Assembly (NCBI GenBank): GCA_029582265.1 | Contig: CM055826.1 | Span: forward strand, 36,464,127 to 36,528,126 | From: Zoroaster sp. YZ-2022 | Lineage: Eukaryota > Echinodermata > Asteroidea > Forcipulatida > Zoroasteridae | DNA: 64,000 nt | Direction: 5' to 3' | Shown here: positions 1 through 11,740 of the stretch, piece by piece | Layout: each line of letters begins with the position of its first letter | How positions within the stretch are numbered: the first letter of the stretch is position 1 | Notes under the pieces: model-generated | Databases searched by the model: none | Told to the model about the DNA's origin: nothing | What the model saw: only the letters and a program-made list of their open reading frames with translations | Position numbers and translations under genes: made by a program

Positions 1-139
1 TTCTCTCGTTTAATTTTCCCGCCTCTATATTAAAAACGACTCGTAGCATCCCCATTCCCCATACACATTTTGTTAACAAAAAATCAGAGACTTCCATTTG
101 TGTGGCAGTTAAATGTTCAGTCAAAATTTTTGAAAGTCG

Positions 140-212
140 TTTACGGGTAATTAGAACCGAAAAATGGAACCGGGTAATGACAGTTTTGGTCAGGTATCCG
201 GGTACCAGGAAC
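140..212. repeat. Dispersed repeat, inverted copy at 57.7 kb
   Basis: The stretch carries GGGTAAT, GGAACCGGGTAATGACAG and GGTATCCGGGTACC. The same words, complemented and in the same order, occur at about 57690-57800, where the GGGTATCC unit is repeated. This is seen directly. The family is not recognised. Confidence 0.5.
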
Positions 213-877
213 AGCCTTACACAAATTACAAACTATTTAAAGATAGAAGGGCAACTAGATGATCCAAATGAACATGATAGAAATGCTACGAAGTAAGAAT
301 GAGTATGAGAATGAGTAAGTACATGTAACTGTAATTAAAAGCAGCGGTCAAGACAAACATCATCCGCTGCATTTCCAATTTGTTTTCACAAACTGTTTTT
401 GACTTGGGCCATGTCATAATGCGAATTAGGCATAGGAAGCTTCCATGTACCTACATGTATATATGCATACAGTGCTATACACACGTCGGTGTAGGGCAAA
501 ATTAAATCAATTGTTTATCTCCCGACGCAAGAATTTCACCAATCTATATGTATATGTAGTGTTGAGTTAAATGGTCTGAAAAGCACCAAATATTTACTGG
601 TAATAAAATCAAACATCCTGGGAAATAATGCTGTCTCCAGTGCTTTCATTTTCGAGAAAACAGCAAAACAAAAAACAAAACTTGCAATTTTTGTGAGTTT
701 GTACTAAGTACTACCTGATAATGTAAAGATCTTTTATCCTGGTACATGTACATTCTGGGCAACTTTTGTGTATGTATACACAGATCAGAATCTTTTGACA
801 GATAGATTTTACGTGCACTGCAGTATGTTACACACTTTTTATAAATTAATATTATGCACTATGCAGGAGAACAGCTT

Positions 878-1225
878 TTAACCCATATCCGCCTAACCAT
901 GTAAACACACAAAAGACTGTATGTGCCTAAGCCCCCCCGCACAAAGATACATTGTTTTTGCACACAATCAGAAAGATTCCTTATTTAGAGAATATTACAA
1001 TCACTGACACAGACACATTATATACTGATGGAAAGAGGAGAACATGCACTTTATAATGATGTCAGACTTGTCTAATTTCATATCTATAATCATGAAATAC
1101 AGTCATCGGAAAAACGTAGTAAATTGGAATTGGACAAAAACACGGTACGGAAAATCACGTAGGTCGGCGTTTGTAGCGTTTTACATATCTACGGGTTATC
1201 ACGTAGATCGGCGGATATGGGTTAA
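878..1225. mobile_element. TTAA-flanked TIR MITE (piggyBac-like ends)
   Basis: The ends are TTAA-CCCATATCCGCC at 878-893 and its complement GGCGGATATGGG-TTAA at 1210-1225. The interior is about 340 bp. TTAA target duplication plus ends starting CCC is the piggyBac pattern (family knowledge). No transposase is present. An internal word, ATCACGTAGRTCGGCG, appears twice near 1157 and 1198. Confidence 0.65.
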
Positions 1226-2036
1226 AGTGGACATTTAAAGTATTGAGCCATAAATGTAAGTCAATTTTCCAACTGTTATTAAGAGGTCACAAAAGTCATT
1301 AAAAAGGACTAGGAATGCAAGTCTAGCTGTATATTATCTTCTGTCTGTCACCTCCTAACCTCTGCATATAACAGATCCCCAGATTAAGGTGTCAAGGGTC
1401 ATGCTGGTCATTGACCTCCAGGTTTACATTGTATAGCACTTGGTGGTTGTCTAAGAAATTCCTGCAAGTGGTACGGGTTCACATTGTTGATGTATAGTGT
1501 ATATGGAGATTGTGTTAGCCTGGAAAAATGTATTGTTGGACCAGCAAATGGATGACACATGTGGAAAGGTATTGAATGGTACATGTATGTAATACGTCCA
1601 GCCACCTCCTTCATACAAGTATGTAGATGTACAGTATGCAAGTTTATCATGACTTGTGAGACTGACTGCATTATTGAGGTTAGTACATGTACTATTATTA
1701 GTCGGATAATGAACCCATTTTATAGTGTACATGTACTTAACAGAAAGCATGTATACAAATGTATGTAAATAAAACCAATATGTGAAAGTTTTAGCTGATT
1801 TCACTGTGACGTTAATTGTACAATACGTACTTGTACTGAAAATGCATTCAGATTGTTTGTGTTTAATCCAACGTGGAATTTCTGTCTTAGGATGACCAAA
1901 ATCATATAGGAAATTACATGTGTACATGTACGGTAATTTGACTAATTTAACTAAATTGATAGCACATTCGACATTAGACAGAAATATTTAAAAGGATGTC
2001 TGACATATGTGCACTTCATTAACTTGAGGCCCTCAC
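1226..2036. other. No gene seen; AT-rich intergenic
   Basis: Several overlapping ORFs exist on both strands but none shows a recognisable domain or coding bias. The stretch has several TACATGTA palindromes. I see nothing else supportable. Confidence 0.5.
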
Positions 2037-2401
2037 AAAAAAGTCTCCTGTTTCTGGTCATTGGTCAGCTTCAAAATCGGCGCGGTGATGCGCTTTTTTT
2101 TTCCGGCCATCTTTTTTTTTTTGCCAACAAGGAAATACATTATACATTATATAGGCAGGGACCAAATTTCCCATATACAAAGTATGGTGGCTAAGAGAGG
2201 CCTCACAAATCGGGCAAACGTTCATAACCCTACATGTGTATGTAAAAAAGTCATTTAAAACACAGCACAGCAGAATTCCAATCACTCCAGCAATTTTGGA
2301 TGCAATTAGACATTGTTTCGTAGCAAAAAAAAAGACAATTAAAAATGCCGACGCACGGGTCTGAGGCGACACGCGCGGAGACCAGAAACCGGAGACTTTT
2401 G
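2037..2401. mobile_element. TIR MITE, AAAAGTCTCC family, copy 1
   Basis: The left end AAAAGTCTCCTGTTTCTGGT faces the right end ACCAGAAACCGGAGACTTTT, which is its complement with few mismatches. Interior landmarks (GCGGTGATGCGC, CACAAATCGGGCAAA, TCATTTAAAACACAGCA) recur at 35591-35953. A one-ended relative lies at 50463. No coding capacity. Confidence 0.7.
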
Positions 2402-4273
2402 GTTTTTTTGAACTAACACCAAGTAAGTTATATATAACATGTATAATGCATAATAATTTACTACTTCACCAAAGCTTAAATAGTTTTTATTTTATTTGAC
2501 TGGTGATTAATTGATCACTCTGTCATCAATTCATTCATTTGTGTGTTGTTACTCTTTCAATATGTCCTCGTCAGTTCAATGCATTTGGTGAAATTGCTTA
2601 CTTGAAAGTAATTTTAAAGGGAAGAACCAATCACATTGGTAATGTTGGCTAAACTGCTTTCTGGAGTTCTTACTTCAATTCAATCTGTACAAAATATAAG
2701 TTTCAGCTGATTACGTTCTGAAAAATGTATTCACAAATTTACGTCTGCAATAACAAACTTTGTTTATTATTGTATAACATTACATTTTTATTCAGTTTTT
2801 CAAATAATTCTGACATCACATGTAATTGGAGAATAATATTTGACTTCTTTAAACATTGTAACATATGTGCAGGGATATGATACACGACATATTTCAGTTC
2901 ATGAAAAGTGGCCCTTGATTGCTTCAATATATTTCAATTCCTAGCTATAAAATTTCACTGAAAACAGGTGAATGTTAAAGTCTGTAACCTAAGGAACCTA
3001 AATGTACCTCATAATGATTTTTATTTTTTTAAATTTTTTTTTAACGAAATTAAGCAGACAAATATAATGCCCCGAAACGGAACTTCCGCAGTTACATCCG
3101 CTGACAATGATTTTTTTAAACCGGTGTTCTACCACATAGTATGATTTTTTAAACAAAAATCAGCCACAAGCCTTCTATATGTACCGCTGAAGTTATTTAT
3201 GGCAAAAAAAATTCCTTGTAATGATGGTTATTTTGTCATCAAATTTAACGATCGTTTTCAGACATAACTCTTCGTGTCCCCAAAGTTGAGTCGCTACTTC
3301 GATCAATAACGGTTGAGCACGCAGTAACTTGAACCATCCACGCAGTGTATATCGCGGTGCAATGTGCACATTACTTCACAAAATATCAACGCCATAGAGG
3401 GTCTCATAAACGCTTGGTGAACTACAAATTTTGTTTTCACGGCGGCTTTAATTTCCGTGTCCGTTAGCTATGTATACGCGTATGCAATTGTATCACGCTG
3501 ACGCCTCACGTCATCATAATGGCCCTTGTGCAAATTTCAGCACGCCAAAGGGTTTATCTTACATGTGTTGTGACCGAGGTTGGTTGCCACTGGTTGCGCT
3601 TTGTTTGACATGCCACGCCGATTGCTTGAGTCCGCATTGTGGGATCGCCGTTACGCACGGAAGTTGGAGTGTTGGAGGTAAATTTTCTCGCTACATACTG
3701 CCCACATTTCTTGAAAACCGTAATCGTTAAAAACTCTGAAATGTAACAGCAAAGCTGAATAACGTTTTCTGACTAGCATGAGCAATTTGGGGTGTTCAAT
3801 CACAGTAGTTCTTTGCAAAATCGCAACTGTTGAGTAGAAAGTCCTAAAAATAATTGCTCACTTTTCTAAACATGGCGCCTGAATTTCGTGTCGCGTTATG
3901 TTCGAGGTACGATGCAACAATTTTTTATTTATTGGCGCCAGCGTTAAAGATTACTGTTTCTTTTCTTCAATTATTAAATCACATTCTATTTACTTGATGT
4001 CATAATTTTTGGAATGGTTTTGATGGGTTTTTGGTTAATTTCTAACGCATTACTTCACCGAGGTCATGTAAAACTGCCACTTGGCTGTCGTGTCCGCTGT
4101 TCAAAAGTAGTGTTGCCAATCACGGCATTTAACAAATGTTTATGACTTTATGGGCCTAATTTCTTCATTTTTGATGAAACATGTTGGTAGCACTCAGATC
4201 AAGAAATTTTTCCAAGTATTTCGGTAGAACATTTTTTAAAAATATGCGATTTCTGTGCGTCGGCTCGTTTCAT
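2402..4273. other. Unassigned; CpG-richer patch 3.05-4.0 kb
   Basis: No gene is recognised. The part 3050-4000 has more CpG than its surroundings. It shares short landmarks (CAACGCCATA, TTTCACGG, GTGTCC) with the TIR element at 14927-17591, so it may be a diverged relative of that element. Near 2618-2662 is a single diverged monomer of the 81-bp satellite found at 45-52 kb. Confidence 0.35.
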
Positions 4274-4497
4274 GTGTTGAGCGCAATCAACGGATTTGCA
4301 CAACGATATTGGGCAAAATCGTCGCCATCTGTGTACTTTGGCGCCTGCAGATTTGGCAGCCCAATTCTGCCGACTGGACAGAAAATCGCCAATCTGCAGT
4401 TTGCGCTTTCTTTAGATTTGGCAGCTGAAGCGGTCGATTGGGCAAAATTGTGCGCAATCTGCAGATTGTGCAAATCCGTGGAATGCGCTCAACACGC
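4274..4497. mobile_element. TIR MITE, GTGTTGAGCGCA ends
   Basis: The left end GTGTTGAGCGCAATCAACGG continues GATTTGCACAA. The right end is its complement, TTGTGCAAATCCGTGG then AATGCGCTCAACAC. The arms are about 30 bp around a 160-bp interior with repeated ATTTGGCAGC and CTGCAGATT words. ORFs across it are shadows of the repeat. Confidence 0.65.
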
Positions 4498-5029
4498 AGC
4501 GCCCGTGCATTAGAATTGTGGGTATTTTTCGGCCGTAGTCGTAAGAGTAGACATCACATTTATTTATATTGTGGTTTTTTGTGTTTTCTTTTTCCCGTTT
4601 TCTTTTAAAGTCGAATAACAAGTTTAGGGTCGGTGGGGTAACTGGAAACAGAACATTTTTTTTTTTTTTTTTTTGGGGGGCCTAATGTTTTAATTTAATA
4701 AAACAAACTTCCTCTAAAACTTTCTAAAAATTACAAAAAATACAGGCCTAATATTTGTGTTAAATCCAGCCATTCCTATGATGTATCCCATGATTCATGT
4801 AACATACTAACAATAGTATTTAGTAAATATAGCAACTGCCCTTTTGGCAGCTTCACCTGTTATTCAAAATTAAAAAATTGATAAGTGGTTTGAAAACAAA
4901 GATATCCCAAAAATAAATCTGCACAATTTGAAATAAGCATTATTAATTACCTCTTTCTCAGTATTAAGATATATAATTTTAATCAATTAAAACTATTAAA
5001 TTACTATTACTATACAATTACTATTAAAA

Positions 5030-5530
5030 CAGGTCCTAACTATTCAAATGTTTTCCAATTACATGTATGTTGTCACTAGCCACCAATTAATTTTCCCCAC
5101 AAAATTAACATTCTTGCCACAGTTCACCTTGCCTAAAAATATTACAATTAAATCAGTGGGGGTTTTACAATTAGTATTGAAACAGGTCGTAACTATTCAA
5201 ATGTTTTAAAACATTATTGTCACTAGCGGGTAAAGACCACAATTAATTTTCCCACAAATGTATATACAGTTTTGGTGTCCATGTTATGTACGCTTATTTG
5301 CCGGAGTTCACCTTGCCTAAAAATATTACAATTAAATCAGTGGGGGTTTTACAATTAGTATTGAAACAGGTCGTAACTATTCAAATGTTTTAAAACATTA
5401 TTGTCACTAGCGGGTAAAGACCAATTAATTTTCCCCACAAATGTATACAGTTTTGGTGTCCATGTTATGTACGCTTATTTGCCGGAGTTCACCTTGCCTA
5501 AAAATATTACAATTAAATCAGTGTTTTTTT
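5030..5530. repeat. Three-copy tandem repeat, ~182-bp period
   Basis: The word GTTCACCTTGCCTAAAAATA starts at about 5122, 5306 and 5487, giving periods of 184 and 181 bp. Each unit also holds CAGGTCGTAACTATTCAAAT and TTTTGGTGTCCATGTTATGT. The first unit is the most diverged. GTGTCCATG recalls the ~190-bp repeat at 16.6-17.2 kb. Confidence 0.8.
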
Positions 5531-6036
5531 TAACCATGTCTTCTTATATTTATGGGTCAGTGCAACATTTTAAGAAACATTTTTAATTTGTCATGCCAAA
5601 TTTACAAAGCCAATTTAAAACGATTAGTATAACCTTTTTGTACATAACGGTGTCCACCCTAACACAACTTGTTTTGGGGGTTTAAAATTGATGCTTGAAA
5701 TTTTTTCATGTCATATTGCAATGATTTGGACAAACTTCAAGGGACAACTTTGAGGTTCGTAAAATTCCTGCTCAATATGAGAAATATGCTTAAAGGACAC
5801 CAAGTTATGTACAGAAGATTCCTTGTCTGGCTCACTTTACATGCAGGTATTTCTCTTCTTCTGCAATGCCTTGCTCCATCAGCTACTTTTTATGTTTCTA
5901 TGGACTGTATTAAACATCCTAACAGGGTAAATTGTATTGATATCTGTTGTCCATTTGTTGTCCATTTTGTAACAGTAATGTGTCATGTATCATATCCTTG
6001 CACATATACATGTATTATTCAGTAAGTTGTTTTGAC
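5531..6036. other. No gene seen
   Basis: A 105-codon ORF (5708-6025, +) has no recognisable motif. The region is AT-rich and unremarkable. Confidence 0.4.
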
Positions 6037-6414
6037 GTTTAACCCTCCTACTGTTTGACCATTTGAAACCATTCAAAATTTCCACTTACCAAAATGCCCA
6101 TTGGTTTTGTACACACATGGTGATACCATTTGAACAGTGTTGGTAGCAAGCTTTACTACCATTCAAATCCATTCAAATGCATAGAGGGTCCATTGATTCA
6201 CCACTTAGAAGTATCCAAACAAGGTTTTGTATTAGCTGTACTACCATTTGGAAAGATCCAAACAAGGTTTTGTATTAGCTGATCTACCATTCAAAACCAT
6301 TTGGGGGAATCAATACTGTACACAGTTATTTCACCATTCAAAACCACAAAAGCGAATGGTTTCAAATGGTGGATCAACTTGTATGAAAAAGGTACCAGAA
6401 GTAGGAGGGTTAGG
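6037..6414. mobile_element. TTAA/CCCTCCTAC-type foldback element
   Basis: The left end TTTAACCCTCCTACTG (about 6039) and right end GTAGGAGGGTTAG (about 6401) are inverted. Inside, CCATTTGAAACCATTC is opposed by GAATGGTTTCAAATGG. A 30-bp word containing TCCAAACAAGGTTTTGTATT is directly repeated at about 6212 and 6257. Confidence 0.55.
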
Positions 6415-6775
6415 CATGGTCATTCTCAAAGGCAAAGTTACACAAACACTTTGCGTTTGATGGTGCACCACACTTTAATTTAGCTTCTATTGACAATACA
6501 TATACATGTATGTACACCTGTCTAGGCCATGAATCAGACAGTACAGATTGACCAAAAAGGTTACAGCTCACTATACAATTGCTATCAACCTGTCAACCTG
6601 TTACTGTGTTATGTGGTCTTATTATTCATTTTCCACTTTGCCAGTTCATCGTGTAACCCTTCCTCCATGGTATAATACTGTTCTTGCAGTACTTGTTCAT
6701 CCGACACTTTGTATACATCCACATCAAGTTTGGAGAAAGCTATTTTATTCTTTCATCATCACCAGTCTGCTAACA

Positions 6776-7035
6776 TTAAAGGGACAATATCGTCACGATC
6801 AGAGCAGTCTTTCAACAGGGCATGGAATTCAGTGTCCTAATTTAAGATGAACACAGTGACTGGAAATTACTGGCTTATTTATGCAGCAGCAATGGTAATA
6901 TGACTTTATCATGTGGGGTATTATTTTCAGTCACTGAGTTAATCTAAAACTAGCACTCTGATTCCATGCCATGTTGATCTAAAACTAGCACTCTGATTCC
7001 ATGCCCTGTTGATCGTGACAATAGTGTCCCTTTAA
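6776..7035. mobile_element. TTAAAGGGACA MITE, copy 1
   Basis: Palindromic element with TTAAAGGGACAATATCGTCA at the left end and GTGTCCCTTTAA at the right. Subterminal AACAGGGCATGGAATTC is mirrored by GATTCCATGCCCTGTTGA. This copy has an extra duplication of the block CTAAAACTAGCACTCTGATT. It is one of seven or more copies (12883, 21515, 26603, 30548, 56762, 59770). Confidence 0.8.
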
Positions 7036-7179
7036 AAATGATGTGGAACCTTGACTGCACATAGCAGTTAGTCTTGATCACAAACATTTTGTGAATATGT
7101 TCATATCATGCTATACCGGCACACATTGTGAATACAATGTATATTTCCGATAAATGTCTTGGTGGAAGACGAGACATGT

Positions 7180-7353
7180 TTGAGTTGTTCAGGTGGATGC
7201 GGAATTTTGCCAAATCCAGAAACCGTTACCCTTGAAGTTGCCGGACTTCATCTTTTCAAACCCGACTTCTCCCATGGACACTTTTATTTTGCGTGCTCAA
7301 GAGTCACATCCCAAACTCCCTCTAAATGTTTTTACAAAGAGAATACCCAATAG
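7180..7353 (+). pseudogene. Helitron/Pif1-type helicase C-terminal fragment
   Basis: The reading frame ending at the stop 7351-7353 contains TLEVAGLHL, then FSHGHFYFACSRVTS. Pif1-family helicases, including those of Helitron Rep-helicase proteins, end with a QGxTL..VGL..L block followed by FSHGQLYVAxSRV, so the match is to the last helicase motif (motif VI region with the SRV arginine). Only about 50 residues remain. The segment upstream, where a KSQGQ-like motif is expected, reads NPETV, suggesting substitution or an indel. It ends 40 bp before the MITE at 7393. No Rep domain or Helitron end is visible. Remnant, not a host gene; assignment moderately sure. Confidence 0.6.
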
Positions 7354-7392
7354 TGCTCATATCATTCCCACAAACCTCATATCAACCCGACA

Positions 7393-7620
7393 TATACATA
7401 ACAGCAAAAGAAACGTCACCCCCTAAATTTTGATAAGTCTGAGAACATGTTTAGCTTATGTGTCCTCAGACGTCATGCATGACGAATTTTGAGGTCAACC
7501 AAATTTTCCACATTGTGTTCGTGCATACTCATAATATTCTTCATTAAACAAATTATATTAATTATAAAATGAAAATAATAAATATTTTTAGGGGTGACGT
7601 TTCTTTTGCTGTTATGTATA
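7393..7620. mobile_element. TIR MITE with ~35-bp arms
   Basis: TATACATAACAGCAAAAGAA followed by ACGTCACCCC at the left is matched by the complement GGGGTGACGTTTCTTTTGCT then GTTATGTATA at 7585-7620. Outer TA dinucleotides fit a Tc1/mariner-type TA target, but this is inference. No ORF. Confidence 0.75.
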
Positions 7621-7654
7621 TTTTATTTCACATAATCATAACCTACTTCCTATG

Positions 7655-7790
7655 CAGTTGATTTTGTAAGATTACTTGGAAAGGACAGCAGGCTTGTACA
7701 TGTACATGTATGTACTGAAGGTTGGTGAAGAACATATTGAAAATTAAGTGGATCGGAGTGGCCTCTATGTGAAGTAGGGTTAATTAATCA
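7655..7790. repeat. Element end homologous to 37.5/38.5 kb (empty site)
   Basis: GTTGATTTTGTAAGATTACT followed by TGGAAAGGACAGCAGGCTTG matches the two sequences flanking the insertion at 37520-38485, here uninterrupted. It continues with GTGGATCGGAGTGGCCTC and a right end GTAGGGTTAATTAA. Confidence 0.7.
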
Positions 7791-8152
7791 ACAAGAACAA
7801 TTAACTGCTGATTTAAAGCGAGAATGTACTTTCAGTAAACAAATTCTTTCAGAATGAAATATAAAAATCAACCTTTTAAAAGTTTCAGCTCATTTAATGA
7901 TAAAATAATGAAAATTCATTCAGATTGTTTGTACACACGTGTGTATTTATTCCACCGTGGTGGAATTTCTGTCTACGGATGACAGAAGTTACATGTAATT
8001 TTGAAAAAAAAATCATAAATTTTACTAAAATGATATCACCTGAGACTGAAATATTTCAAGGGATGTTTGATACCATCATCAACTTGACATCAAATCATTT
8101 TATGTAAAACTGATTATTTATAGACCTGTATGTTTTTGAGGTACACGTATAC

Positions 8153-9091
8153 GGGTCATTCCATGAACGTGGGACACTTGTGTTTTCCATGTATTTCAGA
8201 TATTGGGGCCTGTGTTATTCCTTACATCGTACGAGCTGATGATTATAACTTTCACCTATTGTTGCATCTCATACAGACCTACTATGACAACAAACAAAAA
8301 TGTCTTGGGTCTCCCCTATTTTGATCCATTAACTTTAGTCAGTATATTACACAATGTAACAAGACACGGTGCCCCCTTGTAATTTTGTTACATCGTTAAC
8401 CTCATATCAGGTGAAGCAGGAAGTAAATACATGACACCAGTTTTAATGTTTGTATCTATTATTTTAAAAGATGACAACCTACAAAACTATGATAAATACT
8501 GCACTGGCTTCCTGTTTCACAGAGAATTGTTTTTAAACTTATGCTAATTGTTCACAAATCTTTTAATAACATTGCTCCAATTTATATTTCTGAACTACTT
8601 AAAGTCTACACTCCATCACGCAATTTGCGCTCCAGCAACATGTCACTCCTCAAGGAACCAACTTCAAAACGGAACTGGGGTGATAGGTCGTTTTCTGTCG
8701 CAGCTCCGAGACTCTGGAATCATCTTCCAACTAAACTCAAATCTTGTCATAGTATAACCAGATTCAAGTCGATGCTTAAAACTCATCTTATGTCACAACT
8801 CTTCAAAGATGATGTATATTTGTAATTGCATTGTAGGTACATGTATCTCGGTACATAATTTGTTTTGTTTTCCCTATGCTATCATTGTATATTGTTTGTA
8901 TTAATGTTTTTTCTTTGTTTCCGCGCCTTGAGCGCCCAGCAGGGTGGATATGTGCGCGCTAAAAATCTTTATTATTATTATTATTATTATTAAATAAGGT
9001 AACAAAACTGATATTTTTTTAAAATTTATTTAATGAGCTTGAAATTTTGACCTCCATGTCACACTTTGGGTCCCACGTTCATGGAATGACC
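8153..9091. mobile_element. TIR element GGGTCATTCCATGAACGTGG, holding a LINE
   Basis: The ends GGGTCATTCCATGAACGTGG (8153) and CCACGTTCATGGAATGACCC (ending 9091) are exact complements. The LINE 3' fragment at 8489-8993 lies inside. The right subterminal part (ATGTCACACTTTG) is shared with the element ending at 17591. Confidence 0.75.
8489..8993 (+). mobile_element. CR1/L2-like LINE, 5'-truncated 3' end
   Basis: A frame running to the stop at 8823-8825 begins LHWLPVSQRIVFKL at about 8489, continues as FNNIAPIYISELL, then WGDRSFSVAAPRLWNHLP and ends with a FKSMLKTHL block. This is the conserved C-terminal tail after the reverse-transcriptase domain in CR1/L2/Rex-type non-LTR retrotransposons (family knowledge). 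The insert is 5'-truncated: a stop lies just upstream of LHWLPV. The 3' UTR ends CGCCTTGAGCGCCCAGCAGG, GGATATGTGCGCGC and an (ATT)n tail. The same tail recurs at 38318-38447 and 23375-23412, and resembles the SINE tails at 20.2 and 25.2 kb. RT and endonuclease are absent, so it cannot move by itself. Confidence 0.8.
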
Positions 9092-9099
9092 CATACATG

Positions 9100-9950
9100 T
9101 ACCTTGGCAATTATATCAACATTTTGGCTGGCTTTGACCCTTGCAGCCGCAGATGTTTATAATGCATCACGGATATACATGTAACTTCTTTTCCTCAATC
9201 CCTTTACATTCTCAGTTTTTTGTTTTTTTACTGAATACGCAAGAAAACTGGGATTTTGTTGATGCTTTGTACCAAGTCTGACCCACCATTTCTGGTACAA
9301 CCATTGTCACTGTTTCCCTGCCACTATACGGGTACTTAGCTGCCGATATTGTTGCTTGGTACACAAGTCCTCTTTATATCGTCATGTACAACAGTTGCAC
9401 AGCTAATATGTACCTATTGTCCTGCCAGTACCCCTATTCTCAACAGATCTTTGTCCGGGGTCCAGTTTGAAAAGAGTTTCCCGTCAACATGTGTACCTTC
9501 TCAAGATATCGGGTGTCAAATAACCAAAAGAAGAAATGAATCAAACATTTTCAGAGCCATAAAAAAAGGGGTTTTTGGTTGCTGTGAACCACCTGCAAGT
9601 GTTGGAAGAACACGTCTGTGAAGTCTCCCTAGTGACCCCTGACCTTGTGGGATTGTTTGAAAATCAAAGACATTGTGCAGTTCTATTCAGTTAACTTGTG
9701 ATGTGGGAGGTTGGCCAGATGTAAGCTTTTGTTATGCTTCTGTTTTCCTGGTTAAATGTCTGTTGGTTTTTTCTGTAATGGCATGTTTGCATTTGAGACC
9801 CAGTAAGTCCTTTAGTTTGCATGGTTTGGCTTGCATTCCAAGCTCAGCTTTGTACTGTTTGTCTTAATGTATGATAACTACAAGTATAAGAAATTTAAGC
9901 TTTAGTTTAGTAACAGGAGTTGATGACACCCTGGGAAAACATTGCCTGGT
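9100..9950. other. No gene recognised
   Basis: A 90-codon ORF (9349-9621, +) with several cysteines has no recognised family. A small piece at about 9100-9150 (ATTTTGGCTGGCTTTGACCC) matches the CCCTCCTAC-type MITEs at 17.8 and 50.2 kb. Confidence 0.4.
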
Positions 9951-10249
9951 CACAGTCAATGGGTCGTATACATGTATAAAAACTAGCATTTGCTTTTACT
10001 ACCAATTTTTAAGCATTTACTCGCATCTGTATGAATAAAAATGAAGCAAATGCTTTTACTGGAAAGCATTTGCTAAACACTGAAAGTATTTACTTTTACT
10101 TTTGTAGTTTTTGCTAGACTATTAGTATTTGCTTCGTTTGGTATGAATAAAACGGAGTAAATGCTTCAGATTTGGAGTATTTACTAGTCAATTTTCAAGG
10201 CTGGGTCGAGGCAACCCTGAAAAGGATGAACCAAAAACTAGTTTACAAA

Positions 10250-11178
10250 ATGGCAGCGTTTATGAATGTCGCTCGGCAGGAAAGCTTTATGCTCAGAGAA
10301 GGGAGTGTCGGAAGTCAAAATACAAGCAGCTGTACCGGTTTGAGGAACCAAATGTAACATGGATGGCCGACCATTTCTTGGAACATTCTGGGGAACGAAG
10401 AGGGGGAGCACTGACTGCAAAGCAGCAACTTGAGGTTCTACTAAGGTATGTTGGTGACCCAGGTTTTCAAGTTGGCGTCGGAGAAGATGCTGGGATTCAT
10501 CAGAGCACCGTGTCCACTACGATTACGCTTGTTCTCAAACAAATGATGAGAAACGCAGAGCTGTGGATCAAGTTCCCCAAAACTGCAGCTGACATACAAT
10601 CTGCACAGGAAATGTGGCAGGCAAGGGGGCCATTTCAGATTCCATTTGTCATTGGAGCAGTTGACTGTATGCACGTGCAAATCAACAAGCCATCTGCACC
10701 AGAAGGGGATGAGTACGTCAACAGGAAAGGACAGGCAACTATAAATGTGCAAGCAACGTGCAATGCAAATGAGATGTTCACAAGCGTAGATGCAACCTGG
10801 CCTGGCTCTGTTCATGGCAGTAGGATTTGGAGAAACTCTCCTGTGGCTGTGCACTTGAAACAATCTGGAAGTGATGCAGTTCTCTTAGCCGATAAAGGCT
10901 ACGGTATTTCTCCCTGGCTTATGCTCCCTGGCTTATTTCCCATCATGCAGTGCAAAGTGCGACTTTCTCTGGAGAAAGCTCCAGCTATAATTGTCGCTTC
11001 ATGCTTCACAATGTTGCCAAATATCTGGATGATGAATTTGACTTCCCAAGTAATGGAATATCCAGAAGATGACATCGATGTGGTAGGTGGTCATGAAGAT
11101 GATAATGAAAATCGCACAAGAAGGAGGGGTCAACGGAAGAGGAGAGCCATCTCAGAAATGCTCTATGAGAACGCTTAG
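10250..11178 (+). pseudogene. Harbinger DDE transposase (HARBI1-like), inactivated
   Basis: PIF/Harbinger transposases are nuclear DDE enzymes that cut and paste DNA with a Myb/SANT partner. The longest frame (ATG 10363) shows LEVLLRYVGDPGFQ, an HTH-like IHQSTVSTTI, then VIGAVDCMHV (first catalytic Asp, residue 101), ATWPGSVHGSRIW and LLADKGYG (second Asp, residue 177). The natural N-terminus probably starts at 10250 (MAAFMNVAR). It joins REC-RKSKYKQLYRFEEPNV in the downstream frame only through a frameshift near 10285-10300. After LLADKGYGISPWLM, the sequence jumps to FPIMQCKVRLSLEKAP. The roughly 40-50 residues that should hold the third acidic residue are missing, beside a 12-bp repeat CTCCCTGGCTTA. 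Two more compensating shifts lie near 11005 and 11063: the other frame there reads LHNVAKYLDDEFDF. The usual HD in WPGS-HD is HG. The C-terminus (PEDDIDVV, basic TRRRGQRKRR) is intact. Confidence 0.85.
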
Positions 11179-11740
11179 AAAAAGAATTACACAATTACCA
11201 TTTTACGTATTTCTTTTGGTTGATTATGTTATAGCAAAATCAAAGAAGGTCACTACAAGTCCCAAGCAAAACTACAAAGTTTATATCCATTTCCCAAATT
11301 ACGAAATAACATTATTATAACATGTTATAAGTTTGTTTTATTATGATTTTCAGACAAGCATTTAAGCTGAGAAGAAAACAATTTGGTCAAGTGTTAAAGT
11401 ACAGCTAATAAATAATTATTTTCAGTCACATTTAAACAATCAAGAACATCTTTTCTGTTTCGCAAATTAAAGGAAAAACAAGTAATTGACCCATAAAACG
11501 TGAATTAAATGGAGTATTCTGTTAACCTTCTTTTGTCGTTTTCTTTTTTTAAACTGTGGGCCTACATATTTATACCTTCTTTCTATTAAATGTAATATTT
11601 TGTAAATGTCTTGGCATTTATTAAAAGCAATACGTTGGCGATTAAAATAAAGAATGTATACAATAAATTCTCTCAGAATATCTCCTTTTTTTTTAAATAA
11701 TAAGTGACAGGTTTTCTTCGAAATATATTACAAGAAATGT

